From Bacteroidota bacterium (GTDB taxonomy: Bacteria; Bacteroidota; Bacteroidia; Chitinophagales; Chitinophagaceae): 64,000 nt of DNA. The translations under genes and the position numbers were made by a program. Below the pieces are notes generated by a model that saw nothing but the letters and a program-made list of their open reading frames with translations, had not been told where the DNA came from and made no database searches. The stretch spans positions 1 to 64,000 of the forward strand of contig JAFEAJ010000012.1 in NCBI GenBank assembly GCA_018266455.1. Direction: 5' to 3'. This document shows positions 45,307-54,182 of the stretch, piece after piece (position 1 is the stretch's first letter; the number at the start of each line of letters is the position of its first letter).

Positions 45307-46677
45307 TCATATGATCTCCAAGTATCTTTTCAGCTCCCAATCGGTTACGACTTTTGAGAATTGCCTCCATTCCCACTCGCGTGTTCCAGTAAAATGTTCT
45401 ACAAATTCTTTCCCGAAAAGTTCTGACGCGATTTCTGATTGCTTCATGGCCTGCGTTGCTTCCCACAGGTTGCGGGGCAGCGATCCATTTTTTGTATCCG
45501 CATAACCGCTACCGTTAGTTGCCGGTGTTTTTAGTTCCAGCTTATGTTTGATCCCATATAAACCAGATGCAAGGCATGCCGCCATGGCCAGGTATGGATT
45601 GGAATCTGATCCCACGACCCTTGTCTCCAGCCTTGCCGATGTGGCGCCATTGGGGAGCACGCGAAGCGCAGTGGTGCGGTTGTCTATTGCCCAGGTCAGC
45701 GTGGTCGGCGCCCACGCTCCTTCTACCAGCCTTTTATAGCTGTTGATGGTTGGCGCATACATGGGCAGCACAAAAGGAAGGCAATGCAGCTGGCCTGCGA
45801 TATAGCTTTCCAGCAATGGGCTCATGTTTGTTTTTGAATTGGCGTCATAAAACAAATTCTTTTTTCCATCAGTGCTCCATAAACTCTGGTGAACGTGGCC
45901 GCTGCAGCCTGGCAAACTTTCATTCCATTTTGCCATGAATGTAGCGATCAGCCCATGCCTGTGCGCAATTTCCTTGACGCCGCTTTTAAAAAGCACGGCC
46001 CTGTCAGCCGCTTCCAGTATCTCCCCATATAAAATCGCAGCTTCGTAAACTCCGGGGCCCGTTTCCGTATGCAGTCCTTCCAGCGGCACATTGAATTTTT
46101 TCAGCAAATCAAAAAGCTCATGAAAAAAATCGCTTTTTTGTGAAGCCCGCAAAACAGAATAACCGAACATGCCATTTGTCATTGGCTTCAGCCTGCTGAA
46201 TTTGCTGCTGTACAGTTCATCATTGTTATCAATAAAATTGAACCACTCAAACTCCTGTGAGAAAAAAGGGACATAACCGGCATCGGCCGCCTGCTTAGCG
46301 ATTTTTTTTAGCAGGCTGCGCGGGCAGGCAGCAAGGTCTTTTCCTTCAGCATCACGAAAATCGGCCAGGAAAAAGGGCAGCTCATTTTCCCAGGGCACCT
46401 GCCTGAAAGTATTGAGGTCAACTATTGCAAGGGCATCAGGATAACCGCTATGCCAGCCTGTTATTTTTGCATTGTCGTATGCAACATCGTTGGCATCCCA
46501 CCCAAAAACCACATCACAAAACCCAAACCCTTTTTCGATTATTGACTTGAATTTCTCAAAGCTAATGACCTTGCCGCGCAAAATCCCATCTACATCGGTA
46601 ACAGCCAGTTTCACCTTTGTTGCGTTCAGATCTGATAATTGTTTTAGCAAGATTTCTGTATCTTTTTTGGTCTGCAT
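45307..46677 (-). CDS. Glutamine-synthetase-like gamma-glutamyl amine ligase
   Basis: A 456-residue GS-fold ligase of the PuuA/GlnA3-4/IpuC group rather than a housekeeping GlnA. Visible motifs are the N-terminal beta-grasp (VTDVDGILRGKVI, 27-39), LHTETGPGVYEAA, the ATP/ammonia region SGHVHQSL, the YKRLVEGAWAP segment, and LETRVVGSDSNPYLAMAA for glutamate binding. Family members join the gamma-carboxyl of glutamate to an amine using ATP. It is the first gene of the operon with the alcohol dehydrogenase and the hydrolase-ALDH fusion. No adenylylation-site loop typical of GlnA was noted. Confidence 0.9.
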   Translation of the reverse strand: MQTKKDTEILLKQLSDLNATKVKLAVTDVDGILRGKVISFEKFKSIIEKGFGFCDVVFGWDANDVAYDNAKITGWHSGYPDALAIVDLNTFRQVPWENELPFFLADFRDAEGKDLAACPRSLLKKIAKQAADAGYVPFFSQEFEWFNFIDNNDELYSSKFSRLKPMTNGMFGYSVLRASQKSDFFHELFDLLKKFNVPLEGLHTETGPGVYEAAILYGEILEAADRAVLFKSGVKEIAHRHGLIATFMAKWNESLPGCSGHVHQSLWSTDGKKNLFYDANSKTNMSPLLESYIAGQLHCLPFVLPMYAPTINSYKRLVEGAWAPTTLTWAIDNRTTALRVLPNGATSARLETRVVGSDSNPYLAMAACLASGLYGIKHKLELKTPATNGSGYADTKNGSLPRNLWEATQAMKQSEIASELFGKEFVEHFTGTREWEWRQFSKVVTDWELKRYLEII

Positions 46678-46697
46678 TCACTTGGTTTTATAGCTGT

Positions 46698-46730
46698 CAA
46701 ATATAAGAAGGCAGTACTGGAAATCATCAA
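46698..46730 (-). promoter_or_regulatory. Promoter of the gamma-glutamyl operon
   Basis: On the minus strand TTG (46730-46728, overlapping the kinase stop codon), a 22-bp spacer and TATATTTG (46705-46698) match the consensus. Transcription would start about 46690, shortly before the ligase ATG. The operon can therefore be expressed apart from the upstream two-component genes. Confidence 0.5.
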
Positions 46731-48535
46731 AACGAAAGAATAAACTTAGTTCCTGCTCCTGTAACAGGGTTCATTTCGATATGGCAATTGATTGCTTTTG
46801 CCATATCGCGAATAATATGGAGCCCAAGCCCGTGGGCTGAGCCGCTGATCGCGGTTTCGTCATATAAAGCCTTTATCTTTTCTTTATTGATGCCAGGGCC
46901 ATTGTCTGAGATAGATAAAAAAAACTGATCATTTTCGTGCCAGGCTTTCCACTCAATTTGCCCGTCGGCCCTGTTCGTTAGCGCTTTTACCGCATTGGCC
47001 GTTAAATTATACATGATGGTTTTCAAAAAGTTCTCGTCGGTTTCAACAAATACCTCATCCTCATTAGAAAATGACAGGGTTATATTTTTATTATCCATGA
47101 ATATTTTTTTTAAATACGAAAACAGGGCATCGATCCTCACTGGCTTTCTCTCTGCCCTGAACTGCTCCATCTGGCTTTTGCTCCATAGCAGCATGCTTTC
47201 CATAGCTTCCAGTAATGTTTGCGCTGAGTTGCCAATCTTTATTTCCCTATCCTGCGCTTCTTCTCTGCTCAAGGCATTGGGGTCAATCTTCCGGAGGTTC
47301 AGGAAACTTACCAGGTTGGCAACCGGGCTGCGGAGGTCATGGCTGAGAATGCCAAAAAATTTTGCTTTTAGTTTGTTGGCATCATCCAGTTCTTTGTTCA
47401 GCCTGGTAAGCTCTTCATTTTTTTGCCGGCGGACAGCGCTTATTCGATAATACAAAAAACCAATAGCCGCAGCAATTAACAGCAGGGCCAACGCAATAAA
47501 CGTATTTTTCTTTTGCTCCTTCACCTGCAGCTTTTGCTGTTCTATTTCCAGGGTTCGCTTATCCATTTCATTTTTGTTCTCCAGGGCGGCAATTTTGTTT
47601 TTATGCTCCTGCGAGAAAATCGAGTCAGTAGTATTTTGATAATCCCGAAAATTTAAATAGGCATTTTTATAATCTCCTTTCACCGCCTGGAGCTCTGCCA
47701 GTACCCCGGTGAAATAAGCAATGTTTTCCACATCTTGCTTTGATTTGCCCATTGTGATTGCGCTGTCGATATACTTCTCCGCCAAATCCAGCTTTTCTTT
47801 ATTGCTGGCCGGGATGATGGCGGATGGTTTGGTACGATGAAGTGTATCATACCTGACTATATCAAGATATGCGACACCGATATTCCCCACATTTATAGTA
47901 GGCGAATTGCTATTCTCATACAAGGTGTCCCATATTTTTTTTGCCAGCAAAGCAAGCTCAATCTTTTTCTGATAATCGGCAAAGCATAATATCGATTGGT
48001 TCATGTATATCCCGGCTTCCCCTTTCTTATCGTTGGCTTGTTCATACAACTGCAAAGCCTGGTTGTAATATTGTTCAGCTTTTATACGGTTTTTAGCAGT
48101 GTCCTTCAATGATAAAACCAACTCTAGGTAATCGCCGGCCATACTTTTCAGGGCAGCCCCCTGCCCGGGAATGTCTTTTAATTCCTTATAAATGGCAAGA
48201 GATTTATTATTTTCCTCATCGGCCTTAACCAAATCTTTATTTGAAAAGCTTATCAGCGCTATATTGCGATAGGTTTCAGCCAGCAGGCGCTTTTCATTCA
48301 GCCGTTCACTTATTTGCTTGCATTCATAAAAACATGCCGATGCTTCTGTATAAGCAGAAATATTCAAATAAGCTTTACCTAAATCATTTAAAACTTTTGC
48401 TCGTTGAAGAGAATTTCCGGGCGGAATGCCAGGCAGCGCTCCATGCAAAGAATCTACAAGTGCCTGCCCTTGGCTTTGTGGGAAAACTTCTTTTGAGAGA
48501 AAAAAAACAACAACAAATAAAATGATTTTTTCCAT
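46727..48535 (-). CDS. TPR-containing sensor histidine kinase
   Basis: A 602-residue kinase with a signal segment (1-19), an exported TPR-like region (about 45-300), a coiled coil (about 308-345), one membrane helix (345-364) and a cytoplasmic kinase. The HisKA box has H399 in FGILSHDLRSPV. The HATPase domain has the N box (NLTANAVKAL), G1 DNGPGI and G2 HGLGLHII. It is a normal-length, apparently active kinase. It starts 4 bp after the LytTR regulator stop codon, so the two form a two-component operon. HisKA with LytTR is less usual than the LytS-type kinase with LytTR. Confidence 0.9.
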   Translation of the reverse strand: MEKIILFVVVFFLSKEVFPQSQGQALVDSLHGALPGIPPGNSLQRAKVLNDLGKAYLNISAYTEASACFYECKQISERLNEKRLLAETYRNIALISFSNKDLVKADEENNKSLAIYKELKDIPGQGAALKSMAGDYLELVLSLKDTAKNRIKAEQYYNQALQLYEQANDKKGEAGIYMNQSILCFADYQKKIELALLAKKIWDTLYENSNSPTINVGNIGVAYLDIVRYDTLHRTKPSAIIPASNKEKLDLAEKYIDSAITMGKSKQDVENIAYFTGVLAELQAVKGDYKNAYLNFRDYQNTTDSIFSQEHKNKIAALENKNEMDKRTLEIEQQKLQVKEQKKNTFIALALLLIAAAIGFLYYRISAVRRQKNEELTRLNKELDDANKLKAKFFGILSHDLRSPVANLVSFLNLRKIDPNALSREEAQDREIKIGNSAQTLLEAMESMLLWSKSQMEQFRAERKPVRIDALFSYLKKIFMDNKNITLSFSNEDEVFVETDENFLKTIMYNLTANAVKALTNRADGQIEWKAWHENDQFFLSISDNGPGINKEKIKALYDETAISGSAHGLGLHIIRDMAKAINCHIEMNPVTGAGTKFILSF

Positions 48536-48539
48536 GCCG

Positions 48540-49250
48540 TCAGTCCATGATGCTGTTTAATGCTTCTTTATAAGTCCTTCCAACCGGCAACACAATATTT
48601 TCGTCCACCAGCACTTCATCTGTCCTGATTTTTTTGATAAAATTTTTTTGGACCGCATAACTTCTGTGGATCCTGACAAAGCGGGTAAAAGGTTTTTCTT
48701 TCAACAAACTGCTAATGGGAGAAAGGACAGTATATTTGCGGGCGCCCGTAACTATGCCCGTGTAATTGTTCAAGGCCTCAAGGTAAATGACTTCATGCAA
48801 CTGCAGCCTTACCTGGTCATGGCCGTCTTTAATAAAAATTGTATCTGCGCCAAGAGTATGGCTTAATAAATCAGACCTTCTGCGGAGCGTGATATACTCC
48901 TGCAACCTGTCCATGGTTTTTTTAAACCGTTCTGCAGAAACAGGTTTCACTAAAAAATCAAGTGCTGCCCTTTCAAAACCTTCCACAGCGTAATCAGGAT
49001 ATGAAGTAATGAACACACATGCGGGTATATGCAACAGTTGCTCCCTCAATTCCAGTCCGCTCATTTCGGGCATGTCAATGTCAAGGAACAGGCAATCAGG
49101 AATATCTTTTTTTACCGCCTTAAGTGCATCTGCGGCAGATCCAAAGATGCCGTTTATTTCGATAAAAGGATAAGCTTTCAAATAGGCCTGGACAATTAGC
49201 CTGTCCACCAGATCATCGTCCACCACAATACAGGAAATCTTATTTACCAT
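48540..49250 (-). CDS. LytTR-family response regulator
   Basis: A 236-residue regulator. The receiver (about 5-120) has DD 12-13, the phospho-acceptor Asp in FLDIDMPEMSG (about 57) and the lysine in FLVKPVSA. A LytTR DNA-binding domain (about 135-233) follows, with HEVIYLEALNNYTGI, FTRFVRIHRSYAV and VGRTYKE. It is the first gene of the operon, followed by its kinase. Targets are unknown; a likely possibility is the divergent gene at 49426 or its own promoter. Confidence 0.93.
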   Translation of the reverse strand: MVNKISCIVVDDDLVDRLIVQAYLKAYPFIEINGIFGSAADALKAVKKDIPDCLFLDIDMPEMSGLELREQLLHIPACVFITSYPDYAVEGFERAALDFLVKPVSAERFKKTMDRLQEYITLRRRSDLLSHTLGADTIFIKDGHDQVRLQLHEVIYLEALNNYTGIVTGARKYTVLSPISSLLKEKPFTRFVRIHRSYAVQKNFIKKIRTDEVLVDENIVLPVGRTYKEALNSIMD

Positions 49251-49281
49251 AGAGACAGTGATATTGATAATAATGCCGCTT

Positions 49282-49289
49282 CAAATATA
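49282..49289 (-). promoter_or_regulatory. Putative -7 box of the LytTR / kinase operon
   Basis: TATATTTG on the minus strand, about 32 bp upstream of the regulator ATG at 49250. The -33 element is unclear. Confidence 0.4.
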
Positions 49290-49370
49290 ATTGTTTTTGC
49301 AGCAAGAATGCTGTTCACCCATTATACGTGCAGTTCGCCAATGAAGCATTTTATGAAATGTTCGATACAA

Positions 49371-49378
49371 TAGCTTTG
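49371..49378 (+). promoter_or_regulatory. Putative -7 box for the NlpC/P60-like gene
   Basis: TAGCTTTGG fits TAnnTTTG, and TTT at 49349-49351 lies at a plausible -33 distance. The start codon is 48 bp downstream. Confidence 0.4.
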
Positions 49379-49425
49379 GCATAGGGGCTTATCCTTTATT
49401 CTCATCCAATTTAAAACAACCGATA

Positions 49426-50145
49426 ATGAAACGCCTTTCTGTTAGCATTGCATGTGCTCTTGCGTTGATTGTGGCTTTATCTTCAGCCAGCCAGAAACAA
49501 GGCCACAGCATGGTTTTTTGGGCAGAAAAATTACTGTCCGGGATCAGCGAAAAGAATACTGCATATATACATAAAAACACTTCGGTGAGCTGGGGCGATG
49601 ATGGAAATACAATTCAATGTTATGCTGATTGCAGCGGCTTCATCAATTCACTGATCGCAAAAACTTATAATTGGAGCGAAGACGATTTCAAAAAAAGCTT
49701 CGGCAAGAAAAGGCCATTTGCCTATACTTATTATGATGCCGTTGCAGCCGGCAACCATTTTCAACAAATAAACAATATCAAGGATGTGATAACCGGGGAC
49801 CTGGTCCTGCTTAAGTATACCGACCGCTCGGAACATGAAGACAACACAGGGCATTGCATGTTGGTGATTTCTTCGCCCCGGAAAATGGCGCCTGAAAAAG
49901 TCATAGAGCGCAATACGGTTCAATATGAAATAATGGTGATGGACTGTAGCAAGAGCCCTCATGGCAAAAACGACACAAGGAACCTTGAAAATGGAGAAAA
50001 ATATGACGGGCTTGGCAAAGGGGCCTTTCGCTTGTATGCAGACAGAGGAGGTAAAGTTGTTGCCTATAGCTGGAGCACCGGCCATCCCAAGCCCGGTTTC
50101 GATCCTTACGAAAATCCTGTGACCATAGGCAGGTTCATTCCATAA
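49426..50145 (+). CDS. Exported NlpC/P60-superfamily-like protein
   Basis: A 239-residue exported protein with a signal peptide (1-23). The NlpC/P60 active-site motif appears as CYADCSGFINSL with nucleophile C69, and the histidine as H143 in TGHCMLVIS, preceded by GDLVLL, the usual order of the papain-like fold. Such enzymes cut cell-wall peptides or related amides. A third polar residue (expected near 155-175) is not certain. It is divergent from the LytTR operon and ends with a long-stem terminator. The family call is by motif only. Confidence 0.75.
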   Translation: MKRLSVSIACALALIVALSSASQKQGHSMVFWAEKLLSGISEKNTAYIHKNTSVSWGDDGNTIQCYADCSGFINSLIAKTYNWSEDDFKKSFGKKRPFAYTYYDAVAAGNHFQQINNIKDVITGDLVLLKYTDRSEHEDNTGHCMLVISSPRKMAPEKVIERNTVQYEIMVMDCSKSPHGKNDTRNLENGEKYDGLGKGAFRLYADRGGKVVAYSWSTGHPKPGFDPYENPVTIGRFIP

Positions 50146-50326
50146 AATTGAGTTATCGAAAATAGCCCCTGTAACTGATTGCCATAATATTTTTTAACCA
50201 ACAGCACTTGTGCCTTTATTATCGGTTTCCTTTGCTTCACCATTATTTTTACAATTAATGTTCCCCATTAACCCGGTTCAATGCACAATCATGCTCATAA
50301 ACAGGCTGCCTGTGGCTAAAAAGCTA

Positions 50327-50382
50327 TAGTTTGGCATGCAGTTTACCCTTATAAAATGCAGTCTGCCAAACTAATTTTTTTT
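50327..50382 (+). terminator. Rho-independent terminator after the NlpC/P60-like gene
   Basis: TAGTTTGGCA (50327-50336) and TGCCAAACTA (50364-50373) form a perfect 10-bp stem enclosing 27 nt, followed by ATTTTTTTT. It lies 180 bp after the gene, with no gene in between. Confidence 0.82.
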
Positions 50383-50398
50383 CAGCCATTATGCATGA

Positions 50399-50407
50399 TA
50401 AGTTTGC
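50399..50407 (+). promoter_or_regulatory. Putative -7 box for the GH5 gene
   Basis: TAAGTTTGC is 24 bp upstream of the GH5 ATG. The -33 position is a T run from the preceding terminator. The same TAAGTTTG sits 26 bp upstream of the TIG lipoprotein gene at 51960. Confidence 0.4.
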
Positions 50408-50422
50408 TTTCAAAAATGAGTT

Positions 50423-51592
50423 ATGAAAATATTTCCTCTTTTCGCTTTTTCAGCTTTGCTGCTCTTTGCATGCAAAAAAGAACAGGGCGGCAACGGCAAT
50501 GGTGGCGACAATAATAATAGCAGTTCGTATTTAAAGATCAGCGGCCGGTACCTTAAGGACGCGAATGGGGCAGATGTTTTTATGCGGGGCGTTAATGTTG
50601 ATGCCTACAAAGAAGGATGGGAAAATGACGTGGATGATGTTGCTGCTGCAGTCGCAAAAACCAAGGCTAATGTTGTTCGGTTAGCGTGGTGGACGCATAT
50701 TAACGGAAGCCCCGAGCCACAGGCAGGCACCACTTATTATACCCCAAATGATCTTGACCATGCCATAACTGCATTTGCGGGCCTTGGCATTTTACCGATC
50801 CTCATGCTGCATGACCTTACCGGGAAAAACGATCCCCAGCAGTTCCAGAACATCATCACAGCATTTTGGACAAGCCCGTCAATAGTATCTGTAATAACCA
50901 AACATCAAAACCATTTAGTGATCAACATGGCGAACGAATGGGGCGCTAATTATTTCACCAATCAAAACAATTATTCGCAGAACGACATTACTACCTACAT
51001 TGATACCTATAAAACAGCTATTACTGCCATCCGCAATGCCGGCATAAAAGTTCCGCTGGTGATCGATGCTTACGGGTATGGCGACAGGGAGGAAATTTTT
51101 ACTTCCGGTTCCTATGGTCAAAATGTTAGCAACGGGCAGCACCTTTTGAACCAGGACCCATTGCATAATCTTATTTTTAGTGTGCATGCCTATTATTGGG
51201 AAAACGACTGGCAAACGAATCAGCCCACAGTAGATCCAACGCCTCGATTAAACAGTATTGCAAACAGTGGCCTGCCATTTGTTATTGGCGAAATGGGCAA
51301 CATATTGCCCGATGGCAGTGCCGGTACGGGATATGCTGATTTTTTAACCAAAGCGAACAACCTGGGCATTGGTTACCTGGCATGGGCATGGTACAACGAT
51401 GGGACAACAGACCAGACCGGTACAGCGCCTTATGCCATGAACATTACGATCAATAACAAACCACAGGGAGATGGCGTAACCATTCCTTCCTCACCCAATG
51501 ATAATTCATGGGGCTATAATATTTTAAATGCAAATGGATATGGGATAAATACTGCGTTACCGGCCACAAAAAAAATTGCATTCCCCAACTAA
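50423..51592 (+). CDS. Glycoside hydrolase family 5 lipoprotein
   Basis: A 389-residue lipoprotein enzyme with lipobox LFAC (C17) and a G/N-rich linker (20-35). The (beta/alpha)8 barrel shows the GH5 catalytic pair: acid/base E172 in NMANEWG and nucleophile E290 in FVIGEMGN, with the barrel opening GRYLKDANGADVFMRGVN. It resembles secreted GH5 mannanases or endoglucanases, and the exact substrate is open. It is anchored at the cell surface or facing the periplasm. It forms a run with the TIG lipoprotein gene downstream, though the two have separate promoter-like sites. Confidence 0.9.
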   Translation: MKIFPLFAFSALLLFACKKEQGGNGNGGDNNNSSSYLKISGRYLKDANGADVFMRGVNVDAYKEGWENDVDDVAAAVAKTKANVVRLAWWTHINGSPEPQAGTTYYTPNDLDHAITAFAGLGILPILMLHDLTGKNDPQQFQNIITAFWTSPSIVSVITKHQNHLVINMANEWGANYFTNQNNYSQNDITTYIDTYKTAITAIRNAGIKVPLVIDAYGYGDREEIFTSGSYGQNVSNGQHLLNQDPLHNLIFSVHAYYWENDWQTNQPTVDPTPRLNSIANSGLPFVIGEMGNILPDGSAGTGYADFLTKANNLGIGYLAWAWYNDGTTDQTGTAPYAMNITINNKPQGDGVTIPSSPNDNSWGYNILNANGYGINTALPATKKIAFPN

Positions 51593-51959
51593 GGTTATAT
51601 ACTCTGAAAAAAACAAACCTGTAACCATCTTCATTGCCTGTTGTTGCTGCTGTCCCCGCTGGAAAAGCAGCAACACGCTCTTCGGCTGTTGCCAGTTCAA
51701 TTTAATGAGCTTACCTGCCATGTGCCCAAGAGGCGTGGCCATTACCTAATGAAAAATTATTGCCTTACAACTCAAGGCTGGCCTATATTTAGCCCTTTTT
51801 TTAGAATCGTTTCCTCATCGAAAAACAGATTTGCATTTTTTCTACAGAGAATGCAATTGTGCCCCATCATCACTATTCGCCCTTTTTAAATGCTGTTCAC
51901 CAATATGCCTATTTTTAAAACTTCCCGAGTTTCTAAGTTTGGCAGGAAAATAATACAAT
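51593..51959. other. Intergenic region between the GH5 and TIG lipoprotein genes
   Basis: 367 bp. It contains a perfect 10-bp inverted repeat TGTTGCTGCT/AGCAGCAACA (51642-51675, 14-nt loop) without a T tract, so it is not a normal terminator, and the TAAGTTTG promoter-like site at 51934-51941. No gene is visible. Confidence 0.55.
51934..51941 (+). promoter_or_regulatory. Putative -7 box for the TIG lipoprotein gene
   Basis: TAAGTTTG lies 26 bp upstream of the ATG, closely matching the site and spacing before the GH5 gene. The -33 region is T-rich without a clear TTTG. Confidence 0.4.
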
Positions 51960-53444
51960 ATGAACCGCACCGCTTTTTTCTTCTTTTCTTTTATTATTAT
52001 TTTCGGCTGTAAAAAAAATCCGGGGATACTTGTACCAGCCCCTACTATCACTGCTATCAGCCCTTCTTCGGGTGTTGCCGGAGCACTGGTAACAATCACA
52101 GGAAAAAATTTCAGCACAACTGCTCTTGATAATACCGTCAGGTTTAATGGCACTTCTGCTACAGTAAAAAGTGCCAGTGCAACAACGCTGGTGGTAACCG
52201 CACCTTCTGGTGGAAGCACCGGGCTTATAAGTGTATCTACAGCTGGCGGCAATGCAAGTGGCCCGATATTTACTTATCAGGCAACGCCAATACCAACAAT
52301 CACCTCCATCACACCCGATTCAGGAAGCGCGGGGACTATCGTAACTATCAGCGGCTCCAATTTTAAAACCACTGTTGCCGGCAACACCGTAAAATTTAAT
52401 GGTGTAGCCGCCTCTGTGCAAACAGCAACTGCAACAGCGCTCACCGTGCTTGCCCCAGGTGGTAGTTCTTCAGGTGCTATAACTGTTACAACCAGCGATG
52501 GCGCTGCTACCGGGCCGGTGTTTACATACACATCAGACGTGTATGTTGTTGGCAAAGGAACTGGCGGATGGGGGTACTGGAAAAACGGGTCTTTCACTGC
52601 AATGCCATCCAATTGTGTGGAAGCATGGTCCATTTATGTTGATGGTTCGGATGTTTATATTGCTGGTGCAGATATGAATACAGGAGGCCCTGCTTATTGG
52701 AAAAATGGCGCTACAATAGACCTTCCAATGACAGCGGGCCACAATGGAGGCAGGGCACATTCTGTGTTTGTTAATGGCACGGATGTTTATGTAGCTGGTT
52801 GGGATTTTGTGAATGGAGCTAATGCATTGCCACGATGCTGGAAAAATGGTGTTCCGATCACTGTTTCTTTAAGTAGCGGAAATATTAGCGCCGGCCAGCC
52901 TGTTGTAAGTGGCGTAATATATAAAGTGATTGTGTCAGGCACCGATGTATATCTGGCCGGATCACAAGCTCCATTCTCAGGGAACCAGGTTGCTACTTAC
53001 TGGAAAAACGGCACTCCATCTCCTTTAACAGACGGGACTGCTGTTTCAGAAGCTTATGGCATTTTTGTATCTGGATCAGATGTATATGTTGCAGCTAACG
53101 ATGGCACTACTTCTAAATACTGGAAAAATGGGGTTGCCAGTGTTTTAAACACTCCCGGCAATTTTTCAGCTTATCCAACTGGCATTTACGTCTCAGGAAC
53201 AGATGTATATGTAAGCGGTTACTATCGCGATGTGGCTAAATACTGGAAGAACGGGACTATGGTTGACCTTACCGCCACGGCTTCCAACCCGATTGCAAAC
53301 GAAGCTGCAACGGGCATTACTGGGCTTGGTTCAGACATATACATCTGCGGAAATGATAATTCTGCGGGATACGGTTACTGGAAAAACGGTACATTCACCA
53401 CCTTATCTGGAGCGAGTATATTGAATGGCATTTTTGTGAAATAA
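51960..53444 (+). CDS. IPT/TIG-domain lipoprotein with DVY-YWKNG repeats
   Basis: A 494-residue lipoprotein: signal with lipobox IFGC (C17) and two tandem IPT/TIG domains (about 26-108 and 112-192; each begins P.IT.I.P.SG.AG..VTI.G.NF and ends with a G.A.GP.FTY strand). A C-terminal region (about 195-490) follows, with at least six units containing SG(S/T)DVY(V/I)AG and, some 15-20 residues on, YWKNG or CWKNG. The regular spacing suggests a beta-propeller or other repetitive barrel. I do not recognise a named family for the repeat. TIG domains often bind carbohydrate, and the GH5 neighbour fits a polysaccharide context, but this is inference. Confidence 0.8.
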   Translation: MNRTAFFFFSFIIIFGCKKNPGILVPAPTITAISPSSGVAGALVTITGKNFSTTALDNTVRFNGTSATVKSASATTLVVTAPSGGSTGLISVSTAGGNASGPIFTYQATPIPTITSITPDSGSAGTIVTISGSNFKTTVAGNTVKFNGVAASVQTATATALTVLAPGGSSSGAITVTTSDGAATGPVFTYTSDVYVVGKGTGGWGYWKNGSFTAMPSNCVEAWSIYVDGSDVYIAGADMNTGGPAYWKNGATIDLPMTAGHNGGRAHSVFVNGTDVYVAGWDFVNGANALPRCWKNGVPITVSLSSGNISAGQPVVSGVIYKVIVSGTDVYLAGSQAPFSGNQVATYWKNGTPSPLTDGTAVSEAYGIFVSGSDVYVAANDGTTSKYWKNGVASVLNTPGNFSAYPTGIYVSGTDVYVSGYYRDVAKYWKNGTMVDLTATASNPIANEAATGITGLGSDIYICGNDNSAGYGYWKNGTFTTLSGASILNGIFVK

Positions 53445-53504
53445 TATCCAGTCATTTTTTTTCACAATTCAAATTCATAATTCAAACTCTTATTAAAATT
53501 GTAT

Positions 53505-53969
53505 ATGCAACTATCTTGCAGACAAATAATTTTGGCCTCTGTAATTAGCTTAACCTGCCATTCTGTTCGGTCGCAAAGTATAGTGGGCTCGTGGAAGACT
53601 GTTAGCAATATTATTGAGGACGTTGACGGGAAAAGCAGGGACATGTCTGCCCGGTTAAACCAAAAATGGCCATGCCTGGCAGAGCTGCAAACCATTTTCA
53701 ATGCGAATGGCACACAGGTCATGAAATCGCCAAAAAACTGCGGGCCTATTGATTACAATAAACTGCCGGCCTCTACATGGAAGATGATAGGGAATACCAT
53801 CAGCATTACCAATAATAGCATGCCATCGCCTCTTGGCAACACAGCCACGTATTCTGTAAAATTCATTGGTAACAGGGCAATTTTTATTCACGAATACACC
53901 AGGGAAGAAAAAATAAAGCTACATACCCCTAATGCTAAAAAACTGGTCATCACCTACCAAAAATTTTAA
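53505..53969 (+). CDS. Lipocalin-like exported protein
   Basis: A 154-residue protein with a signal peptide (about 1-24, ending VRSQ) and a small lipocalin-like beta-barrel: the IVGSWKTVS start strand (about 26-34), then alternating strands to the ITYQKF end. This pattern matches the lipocalin-like family PF13648, common in Bacteroidota and of unknown ligand. The start is ATG 53505. A TTG two codons earlier is in frame but less likely. Confidence 0.72.
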   Translation: MQLSCRQIILASVISLTCHSVRSQSIVGSWKTVSNIIEDVDGKSRDMSARLNQKWPCLAELQTIFNANGTQVMKSPKNCGPIDYNKLPASTWKMIGNTISITNNSMPSPLGNTATYSVKFIGNRAIFIHEYTREEKIKLHTPNAKKLVITYQKF

Positions 53970-54182
53970 CCATTGCGGGTCAGGAGCGACTTAGCTGGTT
54001 TGAAATTTTTAGATTTAAGATTATTCTCAGGCAAGTTGTTATGCATCTTAATTAAATGGACAGCTCCTTGATTTCTACGGGCAGGAGAAGCCAACATGCA
54101 ATTATTTATTTTGCTGCCGGCAAACCAATGCTTTTTTCTTATTTTCAGGATGGCAACTGTTCGTCAATCTATTCCTTTCATC

